64,000 nucleotides of DNA from Dactylis glomerata (GCA_007115705.1 QXEO01000339.1:8086518-8150517); one strand, 5' to 3'. Counted from the stretch's first letter, positions 10,301 to 22,893 are shown. Translations and numbers: made by a program. The notes: generated by a model from the sequence alone, not told the origin.

Positions 10301-12524
10301 TTTTTAGATAAAAAGGGCTACCCCTGGTTCCATTGAAGAAACCACATCGGATAGAGTTTTACAAGCCTGACTCGAGGTCAGCGACGAGACACACCAACAG
10401 CCAAGCTGCCAAACATCTTCTCCCTAAGGGGAACTTATTACAAACCAAGTTCACCGACTTTTAACAACCTGACAACAACACTAGGGAGGCTCAGACCACA
10501 GCAGCACTCCAACTCACACCACCCGTAGGAACTCACCATCCTTCTCCAGGCTTATTTCATTCATCTTCAAGTTCCTTGCCAGCGAGTCCGTCGTCTGCAC
10601 CCAGCCATCCTGTGACTCACAGAACTCCCATGGCCCAGTCCAGGTTGCGTCCAGCTTCGACACCACCAGTTGACGCAACACACCCCCTTCCTCTCTCATC
10701 CAGGTTCCAGCCAGATCAGAGGGGGAGCCTATCTCACCAGAGACATCAGAGCAGCACACACTCTTTCGAGCTCGCTTCTTTTTTCTTCCGGGCATAGCAC
10801 TTTCCACCGCCCCAAAGTGTGAGCCACTTTCAAGTACAAGACCTGCATACATGACCAGCCAGATCCATTAAAGCATAAATCAGTCCTAAGTTTCCATAAT
10901 GACCATAATGCGGTAGCATGGACAATGTTAGGAACTTGATTTGTCTTTTCACAGATCCATAGGCTAGATACAGACAACAGATTAACCTGCAACTTTATAC
11001 CAGTTAACATAGATATTTGATTCCACATTTCTCTAGCCACCACACACTCAAAGAATAAGTGAGCAATAGACTCATTATCACAGCAAAACAAACAGCTAGC
11101 ATCCGGCACATGTTGTCTCTTAGACAAATTATCCCTGGTCAGTAGCTTGTTATTAGCAAGCAACCATAGGAACACATGAACTCTAGGCTGGACTTTGATT
11201 CTCCAAACCGCTGGGATGTGAACAGACATAATTCCCCTAAAGTTCACAGTAGCATATAAAGAACTAACCGAATAAACCCCTTTGGAATCAAATTTCCAAA
11301 TTACTGCATCCTCCTCCACACTAAGGTGTAGGGATTCGGCTATACTTCTCAAATCATACCATCTTTGCATAAGACTTTAGTCTACAGACCTCCCAAAGGT
11401 ACACTTTAGGTTAACACCATCCCACAATTCTGCAATGGACTTGTTTTGTTCATTAATTAAAACATACAAGTCCCAGAATAAGATAGATAAACTACAATGT
11501 CCAAACCAATGATCTTCCCAGAACTTAACTTTTTTACCATTACCAACTTTCCACTGATACCCCATCTTAGCTGCTTTAGATGCCCACATAACCCCTTTCC
11601 AAAAAGGTGATATGCCATTTTCAGGGCAAGCAAACATATTAGGATCATCAGTCTTATATTTATGATCAATAATCTGCTTCCACATTTTATCATTATCTAA
11701 ATGGTACCTCTTAATCCAAGAGGCCAAAAGACACAAGTTCATATCAGCCAAATTAGGGATCCCTAAACCACCAAACTCAATTTTTTGAGAGACCATCCCC
11801 CAATTTGCTAAATGGTACTTTCTATGACCCTCATAATCATCCCATAACACATGAGCCATTTGTGAATTAATCAAAGCAATGGCTCATTTGGGAAACTTAA
11901 TAACACTCATCAGATAATTAGGAATACTGGCAAGACAAGCTTTAATCAAAATAATCTTAGCTTTATAAGAGAGTAGTTTCCCTCTCCACCCCCACCTTTT
12001 TTGATAACTTTATCAATAACAGGTTGGAGGTCTTCTTTCCTAAGTTTCTTATAATGCAAAGGAGCCCCAAGATAATTCAGTGGGAATTTCCCAAGCCTAC
12101 AACTAAGAGTTTGAGAGAATAGTTGAGCTTCCTCACTCTCCACATTAATAGGAACCAAGTCAAATTTATGAAAATTAATTCTCATACCAGATAATTGTTC
12201 AAAACAAGATAGCAACCATTTCAGGTTTTGAACATTTTCCATCTTACTTTCCAAAAAAGCAAGGTGTCATCTGCATACTGCATACTAATAATCCCAGAAG
12301 GGCAGAAGGTTCTAAACATACCAGAGATTAGGTTGTTGTTTGCAGCTTTAATAAACATACGGGTAAACACATCAGCTACAAAATTGAAAAGAACAGGGGA
12401 CACAGGGTCCCCCTGTCTAACACCCCTACTGGTTTCAAAGAAATCACTATTCACATCATTAATCCTCACCCCAACAGAGCCTTTATTTAACAAGGACTGG
12501 ATGGGATACATGCATTTAGGGCTA
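10301..12524 (-). mobile_element. LINE (non-LTR retrotransposon), 3' part
   Basis: Downstream part of a minus-strand LINE split by LTR element B. It holds the C-terminal reverse transcriptase region, the connection domain, the zf-RVT domain and a 3' UTR ending in a short A tail at the 14-bp duplication. Together with 19538-20316 it makes about 3.0 kb, so the element is 5'-truncated: the gag-like ORF and the endonuclease are missing. Confidence 0.9.
10729..12524 (-). pseudogene. LINE reverse transcriptase, C-terminal part and zf-RVT
   Basis: Minus-strand pieces in order: RGVRQGDPVSP and the catalytic-site motif YADDTLLF (12221-12524); FPLNYLGAPLHYKKLR (11946-12254); HVLWDDYEGHRKYHLANWG (11377-11874); and the zf-RVT domain with CLFCCDNESIAHLFFEC (10729-11370). 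Family order and spacing are normal, but the frame is broken by a frameshift near 11990, a TGA near 11884 (probably a lost Trp codon) and a TAA near 11380. It would have reverse-transcribed LINE RNA at the target site; it cannot now be made as one protein. Confidence 0.9.
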
Positions 12525-14171
12525 TGCTAGCGTGTGGTTGACGTGGAAGCAGACAGTCCTTGTGCGTGGTGAATGACCAGCCCGTTGGGAACCCCAAGAG
12601 GAAGGTATGATGTGTATAGCAGCTAGTTTTCCCTCAGTTAAGAAACCAAGGTTTAATATCGGTCAGGAGAGGAGAGATAATGACGACTGAAGGTGATGCG
12701 GACTGGCTTAGTGACACTCCAACAAGGGCGCCGTTAACGATACTTGTTGACTCGTCTTCGGCCAGCAGCAACGCGGAACCTGCACACACACAAACAAATA
12801 CTTTGCTCCCAACTTGCGATGAGGTTGTCAATCTCACCGGTTTGCTTGAAACAAAGGTTATGAGTGTATCGAGTGGAAAACAGTAATAATATGCGAGTAA
12901 AGTAAACAGTGCGGGAAAAGTAAACAGGTGATAGCAATATGATTAAAATAGGACCGGGGTCCACACTTCACTAGTGGTATCTCTCCATAGATAAAATAAC
13001 ATGCTGGGTAAACAAATTACAGTTGGGCAATTGATAGAATAAAGATAAACTTGATATGTCAAGAAGATCACTATGAGATTTACTCTGGGCATTACAACAA
13101 AATACATAGACCGCCATCCAACTGCATCTATGACTAATAATCTACTCACGGGGATATCAATCCGAACACCCCAGTAGTATTAAGTTGCAAACAACAGATA
13201 ATTGCATTAAGCAAAGTGTGTAATGTAAACAAAGCATATGCCCTTGAGCATATGAATGTTGTTTTCTCCCTAGTAGCAACAGCACATCTACCACCTTAGA
13301 GGTTTATGTCACTCCCCCAGGTGAAATAGAGGCATGAACCCACTATCGAGCATAAATACCCCCTCTTGGAGTCACTAGCAACTACTCGGCCAAGATAGCT
13401 ACTAACAACGGAGAGCATGTAAGATCATAAACAACATAGAGATAACAAAAGATATAATTCAGTAGAGCAACTTAATCATAAACACCAATATTCATCGGAT
13501 CCCAACAAACCAACATCATAGAATTACATAACGGTGATCTCAATCATGTAGGGCAGCTCATGAGATCTAAACATGAAGCACATGGTGGAGAAGACAACCA
13601 TCTAGCTACTGCTATGGACCCATAGTCCAAGGTAGACTACTCACTCATCGCTCCGGAGGCAAGCATGCTGATGAAGAAGACCTCTGGTGGCGATTCCCCT
13701 CTCCGGCAGGGTGCCGGGAAGAGCTTCTGGACCCTCCCGATCTTCGGGTCGACGGCGGCGGCGGATCGCGATGTGTTCTGGAAATCTGATTGGCTACTTA
13801 GGTTTTTTCCGTCGGGGGGTCTTTATAGGCGAAGGGGCGATGTCAGAGGTGGAGCCAGGCTCCCTCACACAGGGGTGGCGCGGCCAGGGGCCTGGCCGCG
13901 CCGGCCCTGTGTGTGGGCCCCTGGTGGCCCCTCTCCGTCTCTCCTTCGGATGTCTAGAAGCTTCCGGGAAAAATAAGACTTCAGGAACTTGTTTCGTCCA
14001 ATTCCGAGAATATTTCCTGTGTATCACTTCTGAAACACAAAAACAGCAGAAAACAGGAAACTGGCACTGTGGCAACTTGTTAATAGGTTAGTTCCGGAAA
14101 ATGCATAAAAGTGCCACGAAGTGTAACGAAACAATATGCAACTTGTTAATAGATACGTTTGAGACGTATCA
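12525..14171 (-). repeat. 3' LTR of element B
   Basis: 1647 bp. It matches 17859-19532 except near its element-5' end, where a 15-bp segment at 14138-14152 duplicates 14072-14086 and replaces the longer sequence present in the other LTR. A TATAAA box on the minus strand lies at 13822-13827. Confidence 0.9.
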
Positions 14172-17099
14172 AGCATCCCCAAGCTTAACTCCTGCTCGTC
14201 CTCGAGTAGGTAAGTGATAACAAAGAATAATTTTTGAGGTGACATGCACCTACACAATCTTGATCATATATGTAAGCATTGGTGAGCTGGGATCAATAGA
14301 ACTTAAAACATGGGCATGAAAGATATAATCATGACAATAAGAACTTAGCAACCATGTTGTAAACATGTAAATGAACACAAACAAAAGATCATGATAATGA
14401 AACAATGAAAGTCAAACGTGTGTTCAAATCATAAGGAAAAACATACAATTGGTTTTCAGCTTGTCCTTCAAAGAGAGCAAAACATAAATGCATAGGACAC
14501 CTTCAAGTTTAAGATGGCGACTAGATACAAATAATTTAAGAACAAGTGAAACCAATCATCATGAATCAATCAATGAACTTTGGGACAATGCATATCACAC
14601 TAAGAATGACAACTATGCTCTCTTAATGGTGCATAAAGAAAGAAGGTGGTGACTCAACATAAAAGTAGAAGAAAGGCCCTTCGCAGAGGGAAGCAGTGAT
14701 TGCAAGTTTTATAACCTTCAAAAATTATGGTACTTACCGGCTTTGAGCTCTCATTGCCCCCATCATAAGCATCTTGAATGGTTAAAGTTAATGCGAGAAT
14801 AATTATGATGCATATGCTTGACAAATCATAAGTTGAAGACCTCGTGCCCCGTGAATACGAGTACCCAAACCTCATGCTACTTTACTTAGAGTCCCAAGCA
14901 AGGCTCTTGTCATTGTAAATATATGTGTATCATTGAGAACCGCCAATGGGGTACCTCCGTGCCCGATGACATGGAACAAGCCCACACCAAAATGACAGGA
15001 CAAGCAGACAATGAACACCTCGACATCTCTTTTATTTGCTATATTGTTTAGCTTTTTATTGTGAGATGCGTCGTCGAATGTTCACCATGGGTATGCTGCA
15101 AATTTCCACCATGAATTATGCATGACTTAGATTGGCGGCCCGGCATTTCCCTAACACATATACAAACTCCATGATCCCTACAAGATTCCCAATTCATTTC
15201 ACACCGCGGGCATCCATAAACAAAAGATCACGATATCAACTCAAATAGAAGTACAATGTTGAAAGCTTGCCCATGACAGCATGGCTGGGCTAGAATCCAA
15301 CTTACAACTTGCAAGCATAACAACTCAACATAAAAGACCACAATGTCAAATTTTTAAGAACAGGAAAAAGTAAAGTGTGCCTTCCGGTTTGTGAGAGCTT
15401 TACTGACCGAATTTCGCATAACACTGGTAAGAGTTTAATTTGAAGAGAATATAAAAGCAAGTCAAATTTACTTGGAATAGCAAATTGCTAGTAGGTATGT
15501 ATGGTGGACACTTTGAAAAACTTTGGCTTTTAGGAGTTGGATGCACGAGTAGAGCTCATACTCAGTACAAGACGAGGGCTAGCAAAAGACTGGGAGCGAC
15601 CAACTAAGAGAGCAATAATGGCCATAATCATGCAAAGCGACAAAGCGACATTAAAAGAAGCATAAGATGGCATCAAAAGTCAAAAACTAAATGATCATGA
15701 AGGCTATTGGCGACTTTGTATGAGTCTAACATGTGTGAGCATGCGCCAAGTCAACCCAAATAAAGCATCAAGGAGAAAACCAAAATAATGCTTCCATACA
15801 ATAAAAACAACGCATGATTTTTTTCAAAGGCTCATTAAGCAATCTCAGTTTTTTGAGACAAGTCATGCTACAGCAAAACCACTAAGCATACTATCAAAAA
15901 GATATCAAGCATGACATGAAAAAGCCTAAGCCGCAGTCTACACAAGCTCCTTCTTGTATCACTATTTTGCACAAAGCTTTTTCTCTTTTCCAACACCATT
16001 TGAAATTTTTATAAACACCTTTTTTGATGAAAACCAATAAATATCAGAGGCAAAAATACACCTTGATGAAAAGATATGACAAGGTCTGAACGCAAATCAA
16101 GGCGAAAACGAAAACCAAAAGCAGTAGCAGAAAAAGTAGAACGCTCGATGAACGATAAGAGTGAAAACTAGAGCGTTCCTTGCAAATGAAAACGAGTACA
16201 TCTCCTAAGGAAATTTGTTGGGGTCCAACCATTTATTGCAGCAAACAAACAAACTAAACCAACTAAGAAAACTAAAACAACTGACACTCCAAGAAAAACA
16301 CATAGTGCATGAAGCAATAAAAATATAGTGTCTTGAAAGGTGACCTGATTTTTGCCGATGAAGAAGGGGTGCCTCGGGGGCATCCCCAAGCTTTGACGCT
16401 TGTACTTCTTGGATATTTCTTGGGGTGATGCATGGGCATCCCCAAGATTGAGCTTTTGTCCATTCTTCAACTCATCTCATCATTCTCCAATCCCTACACT
16501 TGAAAACTTCCTTCATACAAAACTAAACACAATTCTATTAGCAACATTAGTGTAAGCATAAAATATATTCAACCTCTTTTAGCTTCAGGTTTCAACCTAA
16601 AACCACCACATATAAAGTATATACTACTTTAGCAACTTTCACAAGAGTTCCATGATCAAAAGAACTCAAAAGAAAGCGATAAAGTGGCAAAAACAAATAT
16701 TGGCAGAAATCTGTCAAAACAGAACAGCTGACAAATGACGAATTTTTGAAAGGTTTTCTGTTGCTCAAATCAAAAAGTGTTCAACTAACAAAAGTTTGGA
16801 TATAACCTGGGGCATATGCGCAAGAAATTGCAGATCCAAAAGATAAACAGAGAATTTATACGAATTTTTACGGTGCAGCACCGAAAACAGTTTTAGGACA
16901 GCAACATCCCCAAATCTTTACCTCGCTCAAATTAGAGGCTTTTCTTGGCACAAAAACGAAATAAACAAGATAAGGAGCGGTCATTATAGTAGTAATGACT
17001 TCCAAGACTCAAATAAAAGAAAAAGTACTGAAAAGAAAACAATGGGTTATCTCCCAAGAGTGCTTTTCTATAACGCCTTTGAGCTAGGCGCAGAAAATT
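14172..17099 (-). other. Conserved non-coding 3' internal block, element B
   Basis: The reverse-strand counterpart of 4250-6805 and 57048-59970. The polypurine tract with AAGCTTGGGGATGC lies directly against the LTR at 14172-14185. ORFs here are not conserved between the three elements. Confidence 0.75.
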
Positions 17100-17104
17100 G
17101 CGAA

Positions 17105-17782
17105 TCAAGTAATAATGAAAGGGGGATCAGGATCCATAATAGGGATAAAGGAATGAATACTATCCAATTGAGGTTTTGCATATCCCTTGAAGTCACGCTT
17201 TGGTACACTATTTTCATCAAAAAGATTTTCAGGACAAATCCAACTAGTATTAGCTACCAAGGCATTATAAATTCCTACAAGCTTACAAAGTATTGGCAAT
17301 TTAGATTCTTCATTGGGTGTACCAACAATTTCAACAGGCGAGCCAAGCTTATTAAACTTCTTAAAAACTTTCCTAGCCTCAATTGCAACATCTCTAAATT
17401 CTATGCGCAAAGTTTCCAAGATAAAAGATTTCTTTTCGGGATCCTCAATTTCATGAAGCTTAAGGAACATGTATTGTATAAAAGGATTAAGACTAGCAAA
17501 CCTAGCTTCTAACATGTGAACTAAATGAGCAGAAGCAACTTCATAACTAGGAGCTAACTCAACCAAAGACTTTTCCTCAACTTCCTTATGCATACTAATG
17601 TGATTAAAGAACTCCTCAATGTTACTTTTGCCAATAATCGAACCACTACCTACTGAGAGGTCCTCCAGAACGAACTTAGGGAACAGCATGATAAACTCCC
17701 CTCGCAGGATTCTAATTTTTTTTGGGTTTTTGATAAAAAGCAATGCAGGTAAAGTAAATAAAGTAAAGCAAAACAATAACAA
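17105..17782 (-). CDS. Gag-like or unknown ORF of LTR element B
   Basis: A 225-codon minus-strand frame just downstream of the primer binding site. The first residues (MLLFCFTLFTLPALLF) come from leader sequence, so the true start may be the Met of MLFPKFVLEDLSVGSG. The body has an alpha-helical, charged look (SIIGKSNIEEFFNH, LKLHEIEDPEKKSFILETLR) and ends in DPDPPFIIT. No zinc knuckle, protease or polymerase motif is visible. Its place suggests a gag-type or element-specific protein of a non-autonomous family. It bears no visible resemblance to the ORFs of elements A or C. Confidence 0.45.
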   Translation of the reverse strand: MLLFCFTLFTLPALLFIKNPKKIRILRGEFIMLFPKFVLEDLSVGSGSIIGKSNIEEFFNHISMHKEVEEKSLVELAPSYEVASAHLVHMLEARFASLNPFIQYMFLKLHEIEDPEKKSFILETLRIEFRDVAIEARKVFKKFNKLGSPVEIVGTPNEESKLPILCKLVGIYNALVANTSWICPENLFDENSVPKRDFKGYAKPQLDSIHSFIPIMDPDPPFIIT

Positions 17783-17830
17783 AGTAAAGAATGTGTGTGC
17801 GAAAACTCCCCTCGCAGAAGTCTTCTTTCC

Positions 17831-17848
17831 TCCCCGGCAGCGGCGCCA
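17831..17848 (-). promoter_or_regulatory. Primer binding site, element B
   Basis: On the minus strand it reads TGGCGCCGCTGCCGGGGA, a tRNA-Asp-type site 10 bases inside the 5' LTR, with one difference from the site in element C. Confidence 0.8.
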
Positions 17849-17858
17849 GAAAAAGAGC

Positions 17859-19532
17859 TGCTAGCGTGTGGTTGACGTGGAAGCAGACAGTCCTTGTGCG
17901 TGGTGAATGACCAGCCCGTTGGGAACCCCAAGAGGAAGGTATGATGTGTATAGCAGCTAGTTTTCCCTCAGTTAAGAAACCAAGGTTTAATATCGGTCAG
18001 GAGAGGAGAGATAATGACGACTGAAGGTGATGCGAACTGGCTTAGTGACACTCCAACAAGGGCGCCGTTAACGATACTTGTTGACTCGTCTTCGGCCAGC
18101 ACCAACGCGGAACCTGCACACACACAAACAAATACTTTGCTCCCAACTTGCGATGAGGTTGTCAATCTCACCGGTTTGCTTGAAACAAAGGTTATGAGTG
18201 TATCGAGTGGAAAACAGTAATAATATGCGAGTAAAGTAAACAGTGCGGGAAAAGTAAACAGGTGATAGCAATATGATTAAAATAGGATCGGGGTCCACAG
18301 TTCACTAGTGGTGTCTCTCCATAGATAAAATAACATGCTGGGTAAACAAATTACAGTTGGGCAATTGATAGAATAAAGATAAACGTGATATGTCAAGAAG
18401 ATCACTATGAGATTTACTCTGGGCATTATAACAAAATACATAGACCGCCATCCAACTGCATCTATGACTAATAATCCACTCCCGTGGATATCAATCTGAA
18501 CACCCCAGTAGTATTAAGTTGCGAACAACAGATAATTGCATTAAGCAAAGTGTGTAATGTAAACAAAGCATATGCCCTTGAGCATATGAATGTTGTTTTC
18601 TCCCTAGTAGCAACAGCACATGTTCCACCTTAGAGGTTTCTGTCACTCCCCCAGGTGAAATAGAGGCATGAACCCACTATCGAGCATAAATACCCCCTCT
18701 TGGAGTCACTAGCAACTACTCGGCCAAGATAGCTACTAACAACGGAGAGCATGCAAGATCATAAACAACATAGAGATAACAAAAGATATAATTCAGTACA
18801 GCAACTTAATCATAAACACCAATATTCATCGGATCCCAACAAACCAACATCATAGAATTACATAACGGTGATCTCAATCATGTAGGGCAGCTCATGAGAT
18901 CTAAACATGAAGCACATGGTGGAGAAGACAACCATCTAGCTACTGCTATGGACCCATAGTCTAAGGTAGACTACTCACTCATCGCTCCGGAGGCAAGCAT
19001 AGCGATGAAGAAGACCTCCGGTGGCGATTCCCCTCTTCGGCAGGGTGCCGGGAAGAGCTTCTGGACCCTCCCGATCTTCGGGTCGACGGCGGCGGCGGAT
19101 CGCGATGTGTTCTGGAAATCTGATCGGGTACTTAGGTTTTTTCCGTTGGGGGGTCTTTATAGGCGAAGGGGCGATGTCAGAGGTGGAGCCAGGCTCCCTC
19201 ACACAGGGGTGGCACGGCCAGGGGCCTGGCCGCGCCGGCCCTGTGTGTGGGGCCCTGGTGGCCCCTCTCCGTCTCTCCTTCGGATGTCTGGAAGCTTCCG
19301 GGAAAAATAAGACTTCAGGAACTTGTTTCGTCCAATTCCGAGAATATTTCCTGTGTATCACTTCTGAAACACAAAAACAGCAGAAAACAGGAAACTGGCA
19401 CTGTGGCAACTTGTTAATAGGTTAGTTCCGGAAAATGCATAAAAATGCCACGAAGTGTAACGAAATAATATGCAAATGGTGTAAAAACAAGCATGTAGCA
19501 TCAAAAATTATAGATACGTTTGAGACGTATCA
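17859..19532 (-). repeat. 5' LTR of element B
   Basis: 1674 bp, bounded on the plus strand by TGCTAGCG and GACGTATCA. A minus-strand TATAAA lies at 19156-19161. Followed directly by target duplication GGCTA. Confidence 0.92.
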
Positions 19533-19537
19533 GGCTA

Positions 19538-20316
19538 AAACCCCTCTGCCTTAACATTTTTTTTTGAACAGCATCATGAATAATTTCATGCGCTGACACA
19601 ATGGATTCCAAGATAAATCTGCCTCTAATGAAAGCAGTTTGATTAGGAGCAATCAGCTCCTCCACAATAACACCTAATCTGTTTGTCACACACTTAGAAA
19701 AGCTACAATTGGTGAGAGCAATAGGCCTATACTTTTGAATAGTTTTAGCATCTGGCTCCTTCGGAATTAAGGTTAATAAAGAAAAGTTGAGCCTGAAAAG
19801 GTCAAGCTCTCCTCTATGCCAATTTGAAAACATTCTCAAAAGCTCAGGCTTAATCAAATCCCAGAATTTCTGATAAAAGAGAAAGGAAAAACCATCTGGC
19901 CCTGGCGCGCCTTCAGCATAAGAGCCGAAGACCGCCTCTTTAATTGCTTTTTCCGAAAACTCTTTATCTAATTCACTATTGTGAGCATCAGAAACCATTT
20001 CACTGGGATTCTAGAAATCATTTGACAGACTAATGTCCATCAGAGGCTCAGCCCCAAACAAATTCTTATAATAATGAACCGCAATATCAATTATACCTTT
20101 GGTGTCAGTAACTTCCCCATCAAGCCCTTCGAGAGACACAATCTGCTTCTTCCTTCTCCTCTTGTTTGCCATAGCATGGAAATAGGAAGTATTTTGGTTT
20201 CCCTCTAAAATTTCTCTCTCTCTAGACCTCTGTCTGGATTTAACCTCCTCATTCCTCCAGATCCCCAACAACTCACCTGCAATTTTTTTCATTTGTTCCT
20301 TAGCCCCAGGAGACAA
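19538..20316 (-). pseudogene. LINE reverse transcriptase, N-terminal part
   Basis: Minus-strand reading starts between the endonuclease and reverse transcriptase domains (AKEQMKKIAGELLGIWRNEE; NTSYFHAMANKRRRKKQI). It continues into reverse transcriptase motifs APGPDGFSFLFYQKFW, LTLIPKEPDAKTIQKYRPIA and NQTAFIRGRFILES. At 19545-19565 the frame passes from HDAVQKKM straight to LRQRGFS, so the segment that usually holds motif A (the LDYEKAYD type, with the first catalytic Asp) is missing. The deletion joins at an A run. Removing element B restores the same reading frame into 12519 and below. The 5' end of the element lies at 20316, next to the target duplication. Confidence 0.88.
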
Positions 20317-20330
20317 GCACGTACACACTT
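20317..20330. repeat. LINE target-site duplication, right copy
   Basis: GCACGTACACACTT, identical to 10287-10300. It fixes the LINE boundaries although the two copies are now 10 kb apart. Confidence 0.9.
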
Positions 20331-20841
20331 ACTAGTTAGTTAATAAAAAATAATCGAGTGTTTATTTCATATTCAAATAATATCAATTATATTGCTTTGT
20401 CAAATTATACATAAAATGAGGTTAGAAGAAATTTCATTAATCACCCGTGGTAGATCAAGGCTGAGTGGCGCTCGATTCCCACCCTAATCTCCCTTTGCGA
20501 GTGTCATCACCTTTGAAACTAGCTAAACAAAGCATCACACGCATAAAGTGCAAACTGCAGAGACAGACAGCCGTGAAAATCTGTGCGGCCCAAAAGAAGG
20601 GACGTAATCTGACCGCGTGCGGCCCATGCATCTGGAGGGCCTGGCCACGGTCACGTCACACCTTTTTGGTGTTTGTGCCGCAGATGCTTTTGGTCTGAAC
20701 GCAGCAAATAGTGCTGCAAGACCTACCTACGAGCGTACCCGCACGCCGTGTCTCCGTGGGACCTAGCCCAGGCCGGGCCCGCTCGCAGCGGGTGCGCACT
20801 GCGATGATCGAGGTGAGCCCAGACGAACCAGACTCCGCGTC

Positions 20842-20919
20842 GAAAATATATGGTTTCCCTTCTTCTGCCCCCGAATAGCTAGCTAAGCTCTGGATCTCAA
20901 CCAACCCTAGCCGCCCCCT

Positions 20920-20965
<46 letters not shown>

Positions 20966-21598
20966 CCCGTAGATCTCGCCATGGCCTCCACCTTTCTTCC
21001 GCCGCCGGTCACCTGCCCTACGGAGAGATGCTGAGAACCACCGCGGCTTCGGACCGTACCCTGGACAGGGACAGCGCCTCGAACCGCTCATGAAGCCTCA
21101 CCGGGACGCGCTCGGTCGACGGCGACGACCGGACCCGCAGCGGTCGTGCCGCGGCCGCAGAGCACGGATCCCGCGCCCGCAGCGCCACGGCGGCTACCAC
21201 TACCACTGGGCGCAGAGACTCCGAGACCATGCATGGTGGCGACCACGCCGAGCTCTGGCACGACCGGCGCCTTCCGCATAGCGACGACCGTGCCCACGCA
21301 GGCAGGGTACGGAAGACGCCGACGGAACGCAACGGTGACCGTTCGGATTTCTAGCGCCGCCGCCTGCCGGCTATTTTATCTGTCACGGCGGGCGGCAGAG
21401 GTGACCGGTTTCGAACTCTACGGTTCCAATCTCAGCAGAGGGGAGCGTACTATACACGGTGAGTCCTCCTGATGTTAATTACCTTCGGTTCAGTTCCTCC
21501 CTTATGCTTAATAATCGTATTACATCGATCCTCTGTTCTTTAGCCAGCCTCGCCTTACGAATCCTTGCAATATTTCTTCGTTTTTTTTTGTCTTGCAG
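20842..21598 (+). promoter_or_regulatory. Probable promoter, CT-rich leader and leader intron (copy 1)
   Basis: A TATA-like box followed about 70 bases later by a long CT tract is a common layout of plant promoters with CT-rich 5' UTRs. A donor and acceptor pair (intron 21459-21598, 140 bases) follows. The same parts lie at about 22764-23524 in copy 2 and 24690-25448 in copy 3. The ATG near 20981 opens only 17 codons (MASTFLPPPVTCPTERC), so it would act as an upstream ORF. Transcription is inferred, not shown. Confidence 0.45.
20921..20962 (+). repeat. (CT)21 microsatellite, copy 1
   Basis: 42 bases of CT followed by six C. The equivalent tracts are 48 bases in copy 2 (22843-22890) and 46 bases in copy 3 (24769-24814), each followed by four C. 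Confidence 0.95.
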
Positions 21599-22335
21599 GG
21601 CTCGTCAGATTCTATATGTTTGGGTTTTCATGTTTGTACACATTAACGGAACGGTGCATCATTTAAATCAAAGCTGTCCCGCCACTAGTATTCCCTCGTC
21701 GAGAGGCCATCTCCTTTTCTACTGCTCGGACTCGGAGCATATATGTCACACTGCAGAGAGAGAGAAAGAATCAGGCGAGTGAACAGTAGAGGAGAGAGAG
21801 CGTGGTCAGTAAAGAAATGGTATTTTACTATCGAGGCGGGCTTCTTTGATTTGAGATGTTTTGGAAACTTTAGTCATTTGATTCGTGGCAGCACCTCGAA
21901 CAGCGCTCCTGTAGCCTCACCGGGACGCGGCAGACGTGACGAGGCCGCAGAGCACGGATCCCCCGAAACCAACCTGCAAATAGTCAGATAATTTTACAGC
22001 AGCTAGCGTGGGTCATACTACCAGTACTTGGATGGGTAGAGCGGCGCCATGTTTGGTAGCTAGCTAGGGTTGTGGTTCATGAATTTAGACAGAGTTCGAC
22101 GGGTGTAAATAGCTTTTCTCCCACAACCATTTAGCGCCACTTCTAGGTGCTAAATACCGACGACAAACAATTTCTGAAAATAACTTCACTTTCTCTTATT
22201 TGTGCTTGTAGAAGACATTGTATTTTCGTTATGAAAGTAGTGAAAAGGGAAGTAGCCCGTGTGAATAACGGTGCTCAATACTGATAAAACAATTTGGAAA
22301 ACTAATTTAACTTTTCATTCATGCTAAAATTTATT

Positions 22336-22841
22336 AAATGAGGTTAGAAGAAATTTCATTGATCACCCGTGGTAGATCAAGGCTGAGTGGCGCTCGATTC
22401 CCACCCTAATCTCCCTTTGCGAGTGTCATCACCTTTGAAACTAGCTAAACAAAGCATCACACGCATAAAGTGCAAACTGCAGAGACAGACAGCCGTGAAA
22501 ATCTGTGCGGCCCAAAAGAAGGGACGTAATCTGACCGCGTGCGGCCCATGCATCTGGAGGGCCTGGCCACGGTCACGTCACACCTTTTTGGTGTTTGTGC
22601 CGCAGATGCTTTTGGTCTGAACGCAGCAAATAGTGCTGCAAGACCTACCTACGAGCGTACCCGCACGCCGTGTCTCCGTGGGACCTAGCCCAGGCCGGGC
22701 CCGCTCGCAGCGGGTGCGCACTGCGATGATCGAGGTGAGCCCAGACGAACCAGACTCCGCGTCGAAAATATATGGTTTCCCTTCTTCTGCCCCCGAATAG
22801 CTAGCTAAGCTCTGGATCTCAACCAACCCTAGCCGCCCCCT

Positions 22842-22893
<52 letters not shown>

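Larger units (their letters stand above)
12525..19532 (-). mobile_element. LTR retrotransposon B, complete, non-autonomous
   Basis: LTRs at 12525-14171 and 17859-19532 flank a 3.69 kb internal region. A perfect 5-bp target duplication, GGCTA, lies at 12520-12524 and 19533-19537. Read on the minus strand the order is 5' LTR, primer binding site (17848-17831), a 225-codon ORF (17782-17105), the conserved 3' block, polypurine tract and 3' LTR. No reverse transcriptase or integrase is present. The element sits inside the LINE reverse transcriptase. Confidence 0.93.
20414..22335 (+). repeat. Tandem unit copy 1 (promoter and leader of the downstream gene)
   Basis: First of three head-to-tail copies, 1922 bp, starting AAATGAGGTTAG and ending AATTTATT. 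It holds a TATA-like AAATATATGG near 20844-20853, a (CT)21 tract at 20921-20962, a GC-rich exon-like segment with GCCATGGCC near 20981, a splice donor ACACG/GTGAGT at 21458/21459 and a strong acceptor TTGTCTTGCAG ending at 21598. ORFs here recur in all copies and are not convincing genes. Confidence 0.93.

Noticed and set aside
20656..21012. Minus-strand ORF with Arg-Glu repeats, and its copies in the other tandem units
   Set aside because: The repeat is the reverse reading of the CT microsatellite; the frame is not protein-like beyond it.
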